From the NCBI RefSeq assembly GCF_002735305.1, contig NZ_PDYG01000006.1, forward strand, positions 1-64,000: a stretch of DNA of 64,000 nt, in the 5' to 3' direction. Below are positions 35,062-44,450 of the stretch, in pieces (the first letter of the stretch is position 1; each line of letters starts with the position of its first letter). This stretch comes from Agathobacter ruminis. GTDB lineage: Bacteria; Bacillota; Clostridia; Lachnospirales; Lachnospiraceae. The notes under the pieces were generated by a model. The model searched no databases. It saw only the letters and a list, made by a program, of their open reading frames with translations, and was not told the DNA's origin. A program made the position numbers and the translations under genes.

Positions 35062-37476
35062 ATGGCAGAAGTTTATAATCACAAAGCAATTGAACAGAAA
35101 TGGCAGAAATATTGGGAGGAACATGAGACATTCAAGACAGATGTCTGGGATTTCTCAAAGCCAAAATATTATGCGCTTGATATGTTCCCATACCCATCCG
35201 GTGTCGGTCTTCATGCCGGTCATCCGGAAGGATATACAGCAACTGATATTATGTCAAGAATGAAGAGAATGCAGGGATATAATGTCCTTCATCCGATGGG
35301 ATATGATTCATTCGGTCTTCCGGCTGAGCAGTATGCCGTTACCACCGGAAATCACCCAAACGGTTTTACACAGGAAAATATCAAGACTTTCTCAAAACAG
35401 TTAAAAGAGCTTGGCTTTGATTATGACTGGTCAAAGATGATTGCCACCAGTGATCCGAGCTTTTATAAATGGACACAGTGGATTTTCAAGAAATTATATG
35501 AGGCAGGCTATGCAAAGCACATTGACATGCCGGTAAACTGGTGTGAGGAACTTGGAACCGTATTGTCCAATGACGAAGTCATTGACGGTAAGTCTGAGCG
35601 CGGAGGATATCCTGTTGTACGCAAGAATATGAAGCAGTGGGTAATTGACCAGCCTGCTTTTGCAGAGAAACTGCTCGAAGGATTAAATGAAATCGACTGG
35701 CCGGAATCAACCAAGGAGATGCAGCGCAACTGGATTGGCAAGAGCACCGGTGTGGAAGTGGATTTTGATATTGTCGGTGGAGGAAAGTTCTCTATCTTTA
35801 CCACCTGTATCGAGACCATTTACGGTATTACCTTTATGGTTCTTGCTCCGGATGGAGAAATTGTTCAGAGTCTGATGGATCGCGTCGAGAACAAAGAGGA
35901 AGTACAGGCTTATATCAATGAGACTTTAAAGAAGAGTGATATGGACCGTACAGAATTGAATAAGACCAAATCAGGCTGCTGCCTGAAGGGCATTTATGCC
36001 ATCAATCCGGTCAACGGTAAGGAAGTGCCGGTATTCATCGGTGATTTCGTACTTGCAAGTTACGGAACAGGTGCGGTTATGGCTGTACCAAGTCATGATC
36101 AGCGTGACTTTGAATATGCAATCGCACACAAGATTGACATGATTCAGGTAATCGACGGAAGAGATGTCTCTGAATGTGCATTTGAAAAGCAGGATTATCT
36201 CGGAAAAGGTTGCAAACTGATCAATTCCGAGGAATTTAGCGGACTTACGGTAGAAGAGGCAAAAGAAGCCATCACCGTCAAGCTTGAGAAACAGGGCGTT
36301 GCCAGAAGAAAAGTAAATTATAAATTCCGTGAGTGGATTTTTGCGCGTCAGAGATATTGGGGAGAACCGGTTCCTTGCGTATATAAGGAAGACGGCTCCA
36401 TCTATTTCCTTCCGGATGAGGAGCTTCCGTTGATTCTTCCGGAACTCGAAGATTATAAGGGAAAGAACGGAAAAGCACCGCTTGAGAATGCGACTGAGTG
36501 GAAAGAGTATCATCAGAATGGTGTAGACGGTATTCGTGAAACGTCAACCATGCCTGGTTCTGCCGGATCATCATGGTATTACATGCGCTATATCGATCCG
36601 AATAATGAAAACGAATTCGCAAATCAGGAATTGTTGAAGCACTGGCTTCCGGTAGATCTCTATGTCGGAGGACCGGAGCATGCTGTCGGACATTTGATGT
36701 ATGCAAGAATCTGGAACAGATTCCTGTATGACAATGGCCTTTCTCCTGTCAAAGAACCATTCAAAAAACTGGTTCACCAGGGTATGATTCTTGGATCCAA
36801 CGGTATTAAAATGGGTAAGAGATTCCCGGAATTTGTTGTCAATCCAAGTGATGTAGTCGAAGAATACGGTGCAGATACCCTTCGTCTTTATGAGATGTTT
36901 ATGGGACCACTTGAGGTTTCTAAACCATGGAATGACAATAATGTACAGGGCGCAAAGCGTTTTATTACCCGTGTTTGGAATTTCTTTACGGTTGCAGAGA
37001 ATCTGACCGATACCGATGACGGAGCTTTGACCAAGATTTACAATCAGACTGTTAAAAAAGTAACGGATGATTTTGAATCCCTTGGTTACAATACCGCAAT
37101 CAGTCAGATGATGATTTTTGTCAATGAAGTTTATAAAGTCGGCAAATGCCCAAGAGCGTATGCAGAAGGCCTGATTAAAATGCTTTCTTGCGTATGCCCG
37201 CATGTCGGAGAAGAAATCTGGCAGATTATGGGACACAATGAGACCATTGCATATGAGTCATGGCCGACATATGATGCTTCCGCTTTGGTGGATGATACGG
37301 TTGAAATTGCCGTACAGGTAAACGGAAAAGTCCGTGCAACCATTTCCATTGCAAAGGATGCACAGAAAGATGATGTTCTTGCTGTTGCAAAAGAAGCATT
37401 GAAAGACAAACTCACCGGAAATATTATCAAAGAGATTTATGTACCGGGCAAGATTGTAAATATTGTTGCAAAATAA
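35062..37476 (+). CDS. leuS: Leucyl-tRNA synthetase
   Basis: Class I synthetase charging tRNA-Leu, 804 aa. The HIGH motif is HAGH at residues 51-54. The KMSKS loop reads KMGKR near residue 584, a variant I recall from clostridial LeuRS. The CP1 editing domain is present (TTCIETIYGITFMVLAP, GTGAVMAVPSHDQRDFEYA). Anticodon-binding and C-terminal domains follow (VQVNGKVRATISI). It stands between two branched-chain amino acid gene sets, but terminators on both sides separate it. Weak GAGG site before ATG 35062. Confidence 0.97.
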   Translation: MAEVYNHKAIEQKWQKYWEEHETFKTDVWDFSKPKYYALDMFPYPSGVGLHAGHPEGYTATDIMSRMKRMQGYNVLHPMGYDSFGLPAEQYAVTTGNHPNGFTQENIKTFSKQLKELGFDYDWSKMIATSDPSFYKWTQWIFKKLYEAGYAKHIDMPVNWCEELGTVLSNDEVIDGKSERGGYPVVRKNMKQWVIDQPAFAEKLLEGLNEIDWPESTKEMQRNWIGKSTGVEVDFDIVGGGKFSIFTTCIETIYGITFMVLAPDGEIVQSLMDRVENKEEVQAYINETLKKSDMDRTELNKTKSGCCLKGIYAINPVNGKEVPVFIGDFVLASYGTGAVMAVPSHDQRDFEYAIAHKIDMIQVIDGRDVSECAFEKQDYLGKGCKLINSEEFSGLTVEEAKEAITVKLEKQGVARRKVNYKFREWIFARQRYWGEPVPCVYKEDGSIYFLPDEELPLILPELEDYKGKNGKAPLENATEWKEYHQNGVDGIRETSTMPGSAGSSWYYMRYIDPNNENEFANQELLKHWLPVDLYVGGPEHAVGHLMYARIWNRFLYDNGLSPVKEPFKKLVHQGMILGSNGIKMGKRFPEFVVNPSDVVEEYGADTLRLYEMFMGPLEVSKPWNDNNVQGAKRFITRVWNFFTVAENLTDTDDGALTKIYNQTVKKVTDDFESLGYNTAISQMMIFVNEVYKVGKCPRAYAEGLIKMLSCVCPHVGEEIWQIMGHNETIAYESWPTYDASALVDDTVEIAVQVNGKVRATISIAKDAQKDDVLAVAKEALKDKLTGNIIKEIYVPGKIVNIVAK

Positions 37477-37490
37477 AAGAAAAGCAAATA

Positions 37491-37520
37491 AAAAAGAGCG
37501 GTTGCACAACCGCTCTTTTT
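37491..37520. terminator. Bidirectional terminator between leuS and the DUF6062 gene
   Basis: A 13-bp A/T-flanked stem (37491-37503 with 37508-37520) whose GC core is GAGCGGTT/AACCGCTC. A run on one side and T run on the other suit both converging genes. Confidence 0.85.
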
Positions 37521-37522
37521 GC

Positions 37523-38290
37523 TTATTTTTTGATGACATGAGGAGCAAGAGAAGGATCTGACCCTTTTAACTTTTGCATACCTCTTTGTACGGCATCTTT
37601 GGAAGTTTTCCAGTCCGCATCTTTGTTCTGATAATCAAATTTTTCGATGAACCAGGCGATATCTTCATAGACACGCTTGAGATTGTCCTGCTCAAGCGGC
37701 AGAATCATATCGTAGAATTCCTGTTTTTGTTTCTCATTCAAGTGAATATCCGCATAAGCCAGAAGCGTTTTAAAGTGGCTTAAACAGAAGCCCTTTGTCT
37801 GTCCTACCAGGGTGCGGAAATCAGCATCTTTCTGATACATGGCAAAAAAGGTTTTCATATATGCATCGAATGTCCGGTCGACCATTTTGCAGATGAAGCA
37901 GGATTCCTCCGTATGTGTAATCCAGTCAATGATTGCATTGTCAGTGGATAATTCTTTATTCTTTTTGAATAAGCCTTTGGTTGAGCCTGAAGCCGGTTTG
38001 AAATGCTTCATGGTTTTTTCAAATTCTTCCATGCGACGTAAATACATGGTCTTTAGAATCCAGGCATTGCCAAGCGCATTCCCGTAGTCATACATTTTCT
38101 TGAAATGGCTCCGGCAAAAGCCTTCCCTGTCGGTCATATCGCGGACGTCTGCCTCCATATATGAGGCGCCGTGACCGAGAACAAAATCCATTGCATGTTC
38201 TTCCGTTTTGCGCTCCATATAGCAAAACGGGCATTCGCCGGCATTGGCCATGGCATCATTGATTGGGATGGTATGTAACTGTTCTTTCAT
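37523..38290 (-). CDS. DUF6062 family protein (duplicated Cys-His motif)
   Basis: Soluble protein of 255 aa. It is built from two similar halves, each with a CxxC followed about 40-50 residues later by FCxSHF: CPFC (20-23) with GFCRSHF (about 57-63), and CFIC with GFCLSHF. The pattern suggests two CCCH metal (probably zinc) sites. I recognise it as DUF6062; function unknown. Its start overlaps the lysR stop by 4 nt (ATGA), so it is translated from the lysR transcript and may be functionally tied to that regulator. Confidence 0.8.
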   Translation of the reverse strand: MKEQLHTIPINDAMANAGECPFCYMERKTEEHAMDFVLGHGASYMEADVRDMTDREGFCRSHFKKMYDYGNALGNAWILKTMYLRRMEEFEKTMKHFKPASGSTKGLFKKNKELSTDNAIIDWITHTEESCFICKMVDRTFDAYMKTFFAMYQKDADFRTLVGQTKGFCLSHFKTLLAYADIHLNEKQKQEFYDMILPLEQDNLKRVYEDIAWFIEKFDYQNKDADWKTSKDAVQRGMQKLKGSDPSLAPHVIKK

Positions 38291-39189
38291 TTTAAAATTC
38301 CTTTTTCTTTATAAAACCGAATAAAGCTGGAGAGCGCTTTGGTTGGTGTTTTGGTCGGCTTGTATGCAAAGCCGACTTCGCGTTTGTACATCGGGGCAGC
38401 AAGCGGGATCTCGACCAAAGAATGATCCTTTAATTCATCGGCGACAAACTGTTTGATGACTGCGGAGACACCGAGTCCGATTTTTGCAAATTCAATGACC
38501 AGATCCAGACTTGAAATTTCGATGGATTCCGATACTTCGATATCCTGTTCTTTTAAATAATTATCGATATACTGGCGGGTCATATTGTTTGAATCAAGCA
38601 AAATCAGATTCGCATGACTTAAGATTTCGTCATCATTAATATTACGCATCTTTAAATTTTTTAAATAATCACCGTTTGCCACAAAGATATCTTCGATTTC
38701 CTCGATGGAATCAAAAATCAGATTGCGATTGGCAGACGGCTTGCCGATCAGTCCGATATCAATTTGACTTTCATCAAGCAATTTTAAAGTCTCATTGGTT
38801 GACTGACACTGGATGGAAATATTGATATGCGGATTCTCATGCACGAATTCCTCGAGATAAGGCAACAGGATATATTTGCAGAGAGTGGAGCTGACACCAA
38901 TCTTGATTTTTCCGAGCCCGAGATCAATGGATTCACGCAATTTTAATTCGCCCTCATTGAGTGAAGTGAAAGCGGAACGCACATGATCATATAAAATCTG
39001 GCCTTCATAGGTCAGCAATACACCGCGGGAACTTCTGGTAAACAATTTGCAGTTTAAGGAGTCCTCGAGTTTTTGGATGGATTTGGAAATTGCCGGTTGA
39101 CTGATAAAAAGCTCTTTGGCAGCACGGGAAATATTTCCTGCTTTGGCAACGGTATAAAAAATATAATAGGATGATAAATTTTGTGTCAT
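38287..39189 (-). CDS. LysR-family transcriptional regulator
   Basis: Regulator of 300 aa. The N-terminal winged HTH (residues 3-60) is AGNISRAAKELFISQPAISKSIQKLEDSLNCKLFTRSSRG. A periplasmic-binding-protein-like effector domain follows from about residue 90 to 295. It is divergent from leuC, with a 20-bp perfect palindrome in the shared 155-bp region, so leuCD is the likely target and autoregulation is expected for the family. The effector cannot be deduced; 2-isopropylmalate would be a natural candidate by analogy with other leu systems. ATG 39189 is preceded by GGAGG on the minus strand. Confidence 0.92.
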   Translation of the reverse strand: MTQNLSSYYIFYTVAKAGNISRAAKELFISQPAISKSIQKLEDSLNCKLFTRSSRGVLLTYEGQILYDHVRSAFTSLNEGELKLRESIDLGLGKIKIGVSSTLCKYILLPYLEEFVHENPHINISIQCQSTNETLKLLDESQIDIGLIGKPSANRNLIFDSIEEIEDIFVANGDYLKNLKMRNINDDEILSHANLILLDSNNMTRQYIDNYLKEQDIEVSESIEISSLDLVIEFAKIGLGVSAVIKQFVADELKDHSLVEIPLAAPMYKREVGFAYKPTKTPTKALSSFIRFYKEKGILK

Positions 39190-39214
39190 ATTCCACCTCC
39201 GTTTTTTTGATATT

Positions 39215-39234
39215 ATAACATAATATTATGTTAT
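39215..39234. promoter_or_regulatory. Putative LysR operator between lysR and leuC
   Basis: A perfect 20-bp palindrome (arms ATAACATAAT and ATTATGTTAT) lies 26 bp upstream of lysR and 110 bp upstream of leuC. It fits the dyad, T-N11-A type of LysR site. No clear sigma-A promoter for leuC was found in the remaining intergenic sequence. Confidence 0.6.
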
Positions 39235-39344
39235 GATAAATATGTTTATTATGTATTGTTTTTATGAAATGACATGTGATAACATGAATTTGTCTAAATC
39301 TATCATCTTTTAATTTACATTAATATTACTAGGAGGAACAAATA

Positions 39345-40604
39345 ATGGGAATGACAATGACCCAGAAGATTCTGGCTGCACATGCAGGACTCGAAAGTGT
39401 AAAAGCAGGACAACTGATTATGGCAGACCTTGATTTGGTTTTGGGAAATGATATTACTTCTCCGGTTGCAATTCATGAAATTGAAAAAATGAAAGTCGAA
39501 GGGGTGTTCCACAAGGATAAAATCGCACTTGTAATGGATCATTTTGCACCGAATAAAGATATTAAGTCTGCGCAGCATTGCAAATGCGTGCGCGAGTTTG
39601 CCTGCAAGAATGAAATCACAAATTATTTTGATGTCGGACAAATGGGAATTGAACACGCATTATTGCCGGAACAGGGACTGACTGTCGCCGGTGATGTGAT
39701 TATCGGTGCGGATTCGCATACCTGTACCTATGGCGCACTCGGCGCGTTCTCGACCGGTGTCGGAAGTACGGATATGGCTGCAGGAATGGCAACAGGTCAG
39801 GCGTGGTTTAAGGTTCCGAGTGCAATTAAATTTGTACTCAAAAATAAGCCTGCCAAGTGGGTCAGCGGAAAAGATATTATTTTACATATTATCGGAATGA
39901 TTGGCGTGGACGGTGCATTGTATCGCTCCATGGAATTTGTCGGAGACGGCATTGCGTATCTTTCGATGGATGATCGTTTTACAATTGCAAATATGGCAAT
40001 TGAAGCCGGTGGAAAGAATGGAATTTTCCCGGTGGACGATCTGACCAGAGAATATATGAAAGAGCATTCCAAGAGACCGTTTGTGGAATATGAGGCGGAT
40101 GAAGATGCAGAATATGATGAAGAATATGTCATCGATCTGTCACAGCTGAAACCGACGGTGGCTTTCCCGCATCTTCCTGAAAATACCCGTACCATTGATG
40201 AGGTGGGCGATGTTACCATTGATCAGGTTGTCATTGGTTCATGTACCAATGGAAGAATGGATGATTTGAGAATCGCAGCGGATATTTTGCGCGGCAAAAA
40301 AGTGGCAAAAAATGTTCGTACGATCGTGATTCCTGCAACACAAAAGATTTATCTGCAGGCGATGGAAGAGGGATTGCTGAAAGATTTCATTGAAGCCGGT
40401 GCGATTGTGAGTACACCGACTTGCGGTCCTTGCCTGGGTGGATATATGGGAGTACTGGCAGAAAACGAACGCTGTGTTTCCACGACCAACCGTAATTTTG
40501 TCGGCCGTATGGGACATGTTGATTCAGAGGTATATCTTGCAAGCCCTGCAGTGGCAGCGGCCAGTGCGATTACCGGCAAAATTTCCGGACCGGATGAATT
40601 ATAA
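39345..40604 (+). CDS. leuC: 3-isopropylmalate dehydratase large subunit
   Basis: Aconitase-family [4Fe-4S] enzyme that isomerises 2- to 3-isopropylmalate with LeuD in leucine synthesis. 419 aa, the short LeuC type typical of Clostridia and archaea. Cluster ligands are visible in [14 protein letters not shown] and [10 protein letters not shown]. Other conserved parts are [23 protein letters not shown] and the C-terminal [18 protein letters not shown] precedes ATG 39345. leuD follows 38 bp later. Confidence 0.97.
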   Translation: MGMTMTQKILAAHAGLESVKAGQLIMADLDLVLGNDITSPVAIHEIEKMKVEGVFHKDKIALVMDHFAPNKDIKSAQHCKCVREFACKNEITNYFDVGQMGIEHALLPEQGLTVAGDVIIGADSHTCTYGALGAFSTGVGSTDMAAGMATGQAWFKVPSAIKFVLKNKPAKWVSGKDIILHIIGMIGVDGALYRSMEFVGDGIAYLSMDDRFTIANMAIEAGGKNGIFPVDDLTREYMKEHSKRPFVEYEADEDAEYDEEYVIDLSQLKPTVAFPHLPENTRTIDEVGDVTIDQVVIGSCTNGRMDDLRIAADILRGKKVAKNVRTIVIPATQKIYLQAMEEGLLKDFIEAGAIVSTPTCGPCLGGYMGVLAENERCVSTTNRNFVGRMGHVDSEVYLASPAVAAASAITGKISGPDEL

Positions 40605-40642
40605 TCATACGAATCATTCTATTTCATAAGGAGGATATGACA

Positions 40643-41131
40643 ATGAAAGACGCACATGGTCATGTGTTTAAATATGGAGACAATGTGGATACGGATGTAA
40701 TTATTCCTGCCAGATATTTGAATTCTTCAGATCCGAAGGAACTGGCAACCCATTGTATGGAAGATATTGACCCTGATTTTGTCAATCGCGTACAGGCGGG
40801 AGACATTATTGTGGCAACCAAGAATTTCGGATGCGGTTCTTCGCGTGAACATGCACCGATTTCAATCAAAGCTTCCGGTGTTTCCTGTGTAATTGCAGAT
40901 ACATTTGCCCGTATTTTTTACCGGAATGCCATCAATATCGGACTGCCGATTATCGAATGCCCTGAGGCAGCTGCAAATATTTCGGCGGGAGATGAGGTGA
41001 CAGTCAATTTTGACACCGGTGTGATTACCAATATCACAACCAATGAAACCTATCAGGGACAGGCTTTCCCTGAATTTATGCAGAAAATCATTGATTGTGA
41101 GGGTTTGGTCAATTATATCAATCAGAAATAA
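40643..41131 (+). CDS. leuD: 3-isopropylmalate dehydratase small subunit
   Basis: Partner of LeuC, supplying the swivel domain with substrate-binding residues. 162 aa. The conserved start [16 protein letters not shown] and the loop [18 protein letters not shown] are present. I chose ATG 40643, 8 nt after AAGGAGG at 40628-40634; an upstream in-frame ATG at 40637 is too close to that site. The 3' end overlaps the convergent AP2-like gene by 14 nt, with no terminator between them. No leuB gene is in the window. Confidence 0.96.
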   Translation: MKDAHGHVFKYGDNVDTDVIIPARYLNSSDPKELATHCMEDIDPDFVNRVQAGDIIVATKNFGCGSSREHAPISIKASGVSCVIADTFARIFYRNAINIGLPIIECPEAAANISAGDEVTVNFDTGVITNITTNETYQGQAFPEFMQKIIDCEGLVNYINQK

Positions 41132-41918
41132 TTGATTGCAGATAAGACAGAAATTTCGGGCGAAGCTTGATGGAGTCATATACTTTTTGATATGCTTCGC
41201 CTGAATAGCTTTCGATATAGTTTTTCGGGTAGTCTTTGGTAATGCCGGCATCCTTGGCCAAATCAATGGCTTTGTTGTAAGCGATGGCGGCTTTTTCCTG
41301 TGAGGAGTAGATCCCAACGACATGATTGCCTTTGATATGCAATACGGTTTTATATTTGTAATTCGGACCTTCTCCCTGGCGTGTGACGCCAAAATACGGA
41401 TTGATGACAATGACATTGGAATAGCGCAAATCCGTATCGTCCCCGTTGGCAAAATCATAATCGCGTCCGAGTACGGCATGTGGTTTGATCCCATAGCGGC
41501 TTAAAATGGTGATTTGCATACCGTAATCGTTGACAAACAGATGTCCTTTGCGTTGCATAATGGTTTTGTTGGAATAATAAAACAAATCATCAATGTCGAA
41601 TTTCAATTCTTTTTGAATCGACAGATAATAACTGAAATAATTGCGCCTGAGATAGACAGGCGTGGCGACATACATATGATTGTCGCGGAAATTACATAAA
41701 CTTACGATTTTTTCAAATGGAAGATAGCGCGTCATAAAAAATGCGTTTTCGATAGATAAGTCACTTTTTAACAATTGATCTGCATGATGATAGGCATGAC
41801 TTGCCTCAGCCTCGGTTTCGTAACTGCCAAGACTGATATGTTTGTTTTGATAGGTGATGCTTGCTCGGTAATAGAGCGTACCGTCTTTTCTGTATGCTTT
41901 ATATACTCCGGGTAACAT
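41118..41918 (-). CDS. AP2-domain protein with degenerate HNH-like centre
   Basis: Protein of 266 aa. Residues about 1-50 form an AP2-like unit ([32 protein letters not shown] then [17 protein letters not shown]). A second AP2-like unit ([39 protein letters not shown]) lies near 180-225. Between them [18 protein letters not shown] resembles the end of an HNH fold, but the catalytic His residues are not evident. This layout recalls phage and homing-type HNH-AP2 proteins that have become DNA-binding proteins. The start at 41918 was chosen because TAAGGAG precedes it; the longer frame starts at a TTG. Orphan gene, function unknown. Confidence 0.6.
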   Translation of the reverse strand: MLPGVYKAYRKDGTLYYRASITYQNKHISLGSYETEAEASHAYHHADQLLKSDLSIENAFFMTRYLPFEKIVSLCNFRDNHMYVATPVYLRRNYFSYYLSIQKELKFDIDDLFYYSNKTIMQRKGHLFVNDYGMQITILSRYGIKPHAVLGRDYDFANGDDTDLRYSNVIVINPYFGVTRQGEGPNYKYKTVLHIKGNHVVGIYSSQEKAAIAYNKAIDLAKDAGITKDYPKNYIESYSGEAYQKVYDSIKLRPKFLSYLQSIISD

Positions 41919-41971
41919 TGAAGACTCCTTAAACAAATTTCTTAATATAGTATATCATTCTTGCTTTTTGA

Positions 41972-42000
41972 TTGACAGTGCAAAACGATTCCGATAATAT
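41972..42000 (+). promoter_or_regulatory. thrC promoter
   Basis: Perfect TTGACA at 41972-41977, 17 bp, TAATAT at 41995-42000. The leader to ATG 42030 is short, so no attenuator fits. Confidence 0.75.
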
Positions 42001-42029
42001 ATTTCAGAGATAGAAAGGTAGGTAATCTG

Positions 42030-43526
42030 ATGAGCGTATTATATTCAAGTACTAGATCTGACAGCAAGAAACTGACTGCTTCACAGGCAATCCTTCAGGG
42101 ATTGGCTGAAGATGGCGGTTTATTTGTCCCTGACCATATTCCGGCTTTGGAAAAAAGTATGGAAGAACTCGCCAAGCTTTCTTATCAGGAGACAGCATAT
42201 GAGGTGATGAAATTATTCCTTTCGGACTTTACGGAAGAAGAATTGAAAAATTGTATTGCAAAAGCATATGACCAAAAATTCGACACCGAAGAAATCGCAC
42301 CTTTGGTTTACGCGGATGATGCTTATTATCTGGAATTATTCCATGGTGCAACCATCGCATTTAAGGATATGGCTTTATCGATTCTTCCGCATCTGATGAT
42401 TACTTCTGCACGGAAAAATCAGATTAAGAATGATATTGTGATTCTTACAGCCACTTCCGGAGATACGGGAAAAGCAGCGCTTGCTGGTTTTGCAGACGTG
42501 GAAGGAACCAGAATCGTAGTATTTTATCCAAAACATGGTGTCAGCCCGATTCAGGAAAAGCAGATGGTAACCCAGAAGGGAGCCAACACTTGCGTAGTCG
42601 GAATTGAAGGTAATTTCGATCAGGCGCAAACCGGCGTGAAGCAGATGTTTAATGACGCACAGCTCAAAGAACAGCTGGATGCCGCAGGATTCCAGTTCTC
42701 CTCCGCAAATTCGATTAATATCGGCCGTCTTGTACCACAGGTGGTTTATTATGTATATGCTTATGCCAAATTATTTGAAAATGGCAAGATTCAGAAAGAT
42801 GAGCCAATCAATGTTGTGGTTCCGACAGGAAACTTTGGTAATATTCTGGCTGCTTTTTACGCAAAAAATATGGGTGTGCCGATTGCTAAATTGATCTGTG
42901 CATCAAACGAGAATAAGGTATTGTATGACTTCTTTGAGAGCGGATGTTATGACCGCAACCGTGATTTCATTTTAACCAATTCTCCATCCATGGATATTTT
43001 GATCAGCTCAAATCTGGAGCGTCTGATTTATCGTATTTGCGGCAATGATACCGCAGCAAATGCAGAATTTATGAAATCGCTTTCAGAAAACGGAAAATAT
43101 CAGATTACCGATGAAATGAAAGCACAGCTGAAGGACTTCTACGGAAATTATACGGATGAAGCCGGCACAAAGCAGGAAATCAGGGATGTATATGAGAAAA
43201 CCGGATATATCCTTGATACCCATACCGCTGTAGCAAGCAGTGTATATCGTAAATATCGCAAGGATACCGATGATAAGACTGTGACTGTGATTGCTTCGAC
43301 GGCCAGCCCGTTTAAATTTACAAGAAGCGTAATGGACGCAATCGACAGCGAAAAATATGCATCGATGAGCGATTTTGAACTGGTTGATGAATTGAGCAAA
43401 ATTGGAAATGTTGCAATTCCGAATGCAATCGAGGAGATTCGTACCGCACCGGTTGTACATGATATTGTATGTGAAGTGGAAGAGATGCCGAAGGTGGTTA
43501 AGAAATTCCTTGGAATTAATGAATAA
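42030..43526 (+). CDS. thrC: Threonine synthase
   Basis: PLP enzyme converting O-phosphohomoserine to threonine. 498 aa, the long ThrC class found in Firmicutes, Gram-negatives and yeast. It starts with the family signature YSSTRSDSKKLTASQAILQGLAEDGGLFVPD. The PLP lysine is Lys112 in GATIAFKDMAL. The phosphate-binding loops TATSGDTGKAAL and NVVVPTGNFGNILAA follow. It has its own promoter and terminator and is not linked to hom or thrB. Confidence 0.97.
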   Translation: MSVLYSSTRSDSKKLTASQAILQGLAEDGGLFVPDHIPALEKSMEELAKLSYQETAYEVMKLFLSDFTEEELKNCIAKAYDQKFDTEEIAPLVYADDAYYLELFHGATIAFKDMALSILPHLMITSARKNQIKNDIVILTATSGDTGKAALAGFADVEGTRIVVFYPKHGVSPIQEKQMVTQKGANTCVVGIEGNFDQAQTGVKQMFNDAQLKEQLDAAGFQFSSANSINIGRLVPQVVYYVYAYAKLFENGKIQKDEPINVVVPTGNFGNILAAFYAKNMGVPIAKLICASNENKVLYDFFESGCYDRNRDFILTNSPSMDILISSNLERLIYRICGNDTAANAEFMKSLSENGKYQITDEMKAQLKDFYGNYTDEAGTKQEIRDVYEKTGYILDTHTAVASSVYRKYRKDTDDKTVTVIASTASPFKFTRSVMDAIDSEKYASMSDFELVDELSKIGNVAIPNAIEEIRTAPVVHDIVCEVEEMPKVVKKFLGINE

Positions 43527-43531
43527 TACAG

Positions 43532-43562
43532 AAAATGCCCTGCAAATGCAGGGCATTTTTTA
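43532..43562. terminator. Bidirectional terminator between thrC and the CheX-like gene
   Basis: A perfect 12-bp stem (43532-43543 with 43548-43559) with an AAAT loop, A-rich on one side and T-rich on the other. It serves thrC and, overlapping the last codons, the converging minus-strand gene. Confidence 0.85.
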
Positions 43563-44447
43563 ATGTGATAATAATTCGATGATAAAATGAACAATTCCAA
43601 AGGAATATAATACCTGGAAATGATATGCTGAATGTTTGAAGTCAATAATCGGATCTTTGATGATTTCCGGTGGCGTAATGGACAATTCCACAGAAGCAAA
43701 ATTGGATGCATTGACAATGAATAATCCATTATGTAGATTCAGGAAATCCTCCAAAGAGGCTTGTACATATTCGTCATATTCCATGAAACTGTCGCCCACA
43801 TAGCGCGAAGCAAATGCAATTGCAGTTTCTTCGTCCATTGAAAGGAATGAGCGAATTTGATAATCCCCTTCAATTGATTGCGTAATGCAATAATCAACCG
43901 GGAAAGCTGTGATTGATTCCGCAGGTAATGGGGTGAAATCTTCACCGACGAAGCGGATAAAATCATTAAATAATAATTCAAAATAATTTTTGCTCTCAGA
44001 TGTGATGTTCGGTTCACTGCAAAAAAGATTGTCAATCAGATGCGTGATGACTTCATGATTGTCGGAATTAATTTCCAAATCGATGATTTCATTTTCGGAA
44101 CGATAATCTGCAATGATATTTTCCAGATCTGCATGCGAAAGAATGCCATCGTCCACCAGAATCTGTCCCAGAAGTAAAAAATCAGGACTTTGTTCGCGCA
44201 AGAGCGTCATGACCTGTTCTTCTGTAAGAAAACCGTTTTCAACAGCAATTTCGCCGAATTTGCGACCTAAATGAGTTTGTGCAATGATGACTTCTTCAAC
44301 TTCCTGAGCGGTCATATATCCTTTGCTGATTGCAAGCGTACCAAGTCGCATGCGGGCATCGGACTCTCGTTTCATGGCATCAAAAAGTTGCTCTTGCGTA
44401 ACATAATTATGTGCCAAGAGATAGTTGCCAAAAAATTGAGTATACAT
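43560..44447 (-). CDS. MshEN-like repeats fused to a CheX/CheC-like phosphatase domain
   Basis: Soluble protein of 295 aa. Residues 6-115 hold four 24-residue repeats (6-29, 34-57, 63-86, 92-115) of the type RLGxxAxxxGYMTxxEVxxxIxxQ, the motif of MshEN (GspE N-terminal) domains that bind c-di-GMP. Residues about 130-295 resemble CheX/CheC phosphatases: the ExxN...G helix appears as DFLNLHNG, with Asp replacing Glu, and flanking beta strands fit. CheX dephosphorylates CheY-P, and a CheY-like gene lies directly upstream (3 bp). A c-di-GMP-controlled regulator of that receiver is a reasonable inference. No chemotaxis or flagellar genes are nearby. Confidence 0.65.
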   Translation of the reverse strand: MYTQFFGNYLLAHNYVTQEQLFDAMKRESDARMRLGTLAISKGYMTAQEVEEVIIAQTHLGRKFGEIAVENGFLTEEQVMTLLREQSPDFLLLGQILVDDGILSHADLENIIADYRSENEIIDLEINSDNHEVITHLIDNLFCSEPNITSESKNYFELLFNDFIRFVGEDFTPLPAESITAFPVDYCITQSIEGDYQIRSFLSMDEETAIAFASRYVGDSFMEYDEYVQASLEDFLNLHNGLFIVNASNFASVELSITPPEIIKDPIIDFKHSAYHFQVLYSFGIVHFIIELLSH

Positions 44448-44450
44448 ATA

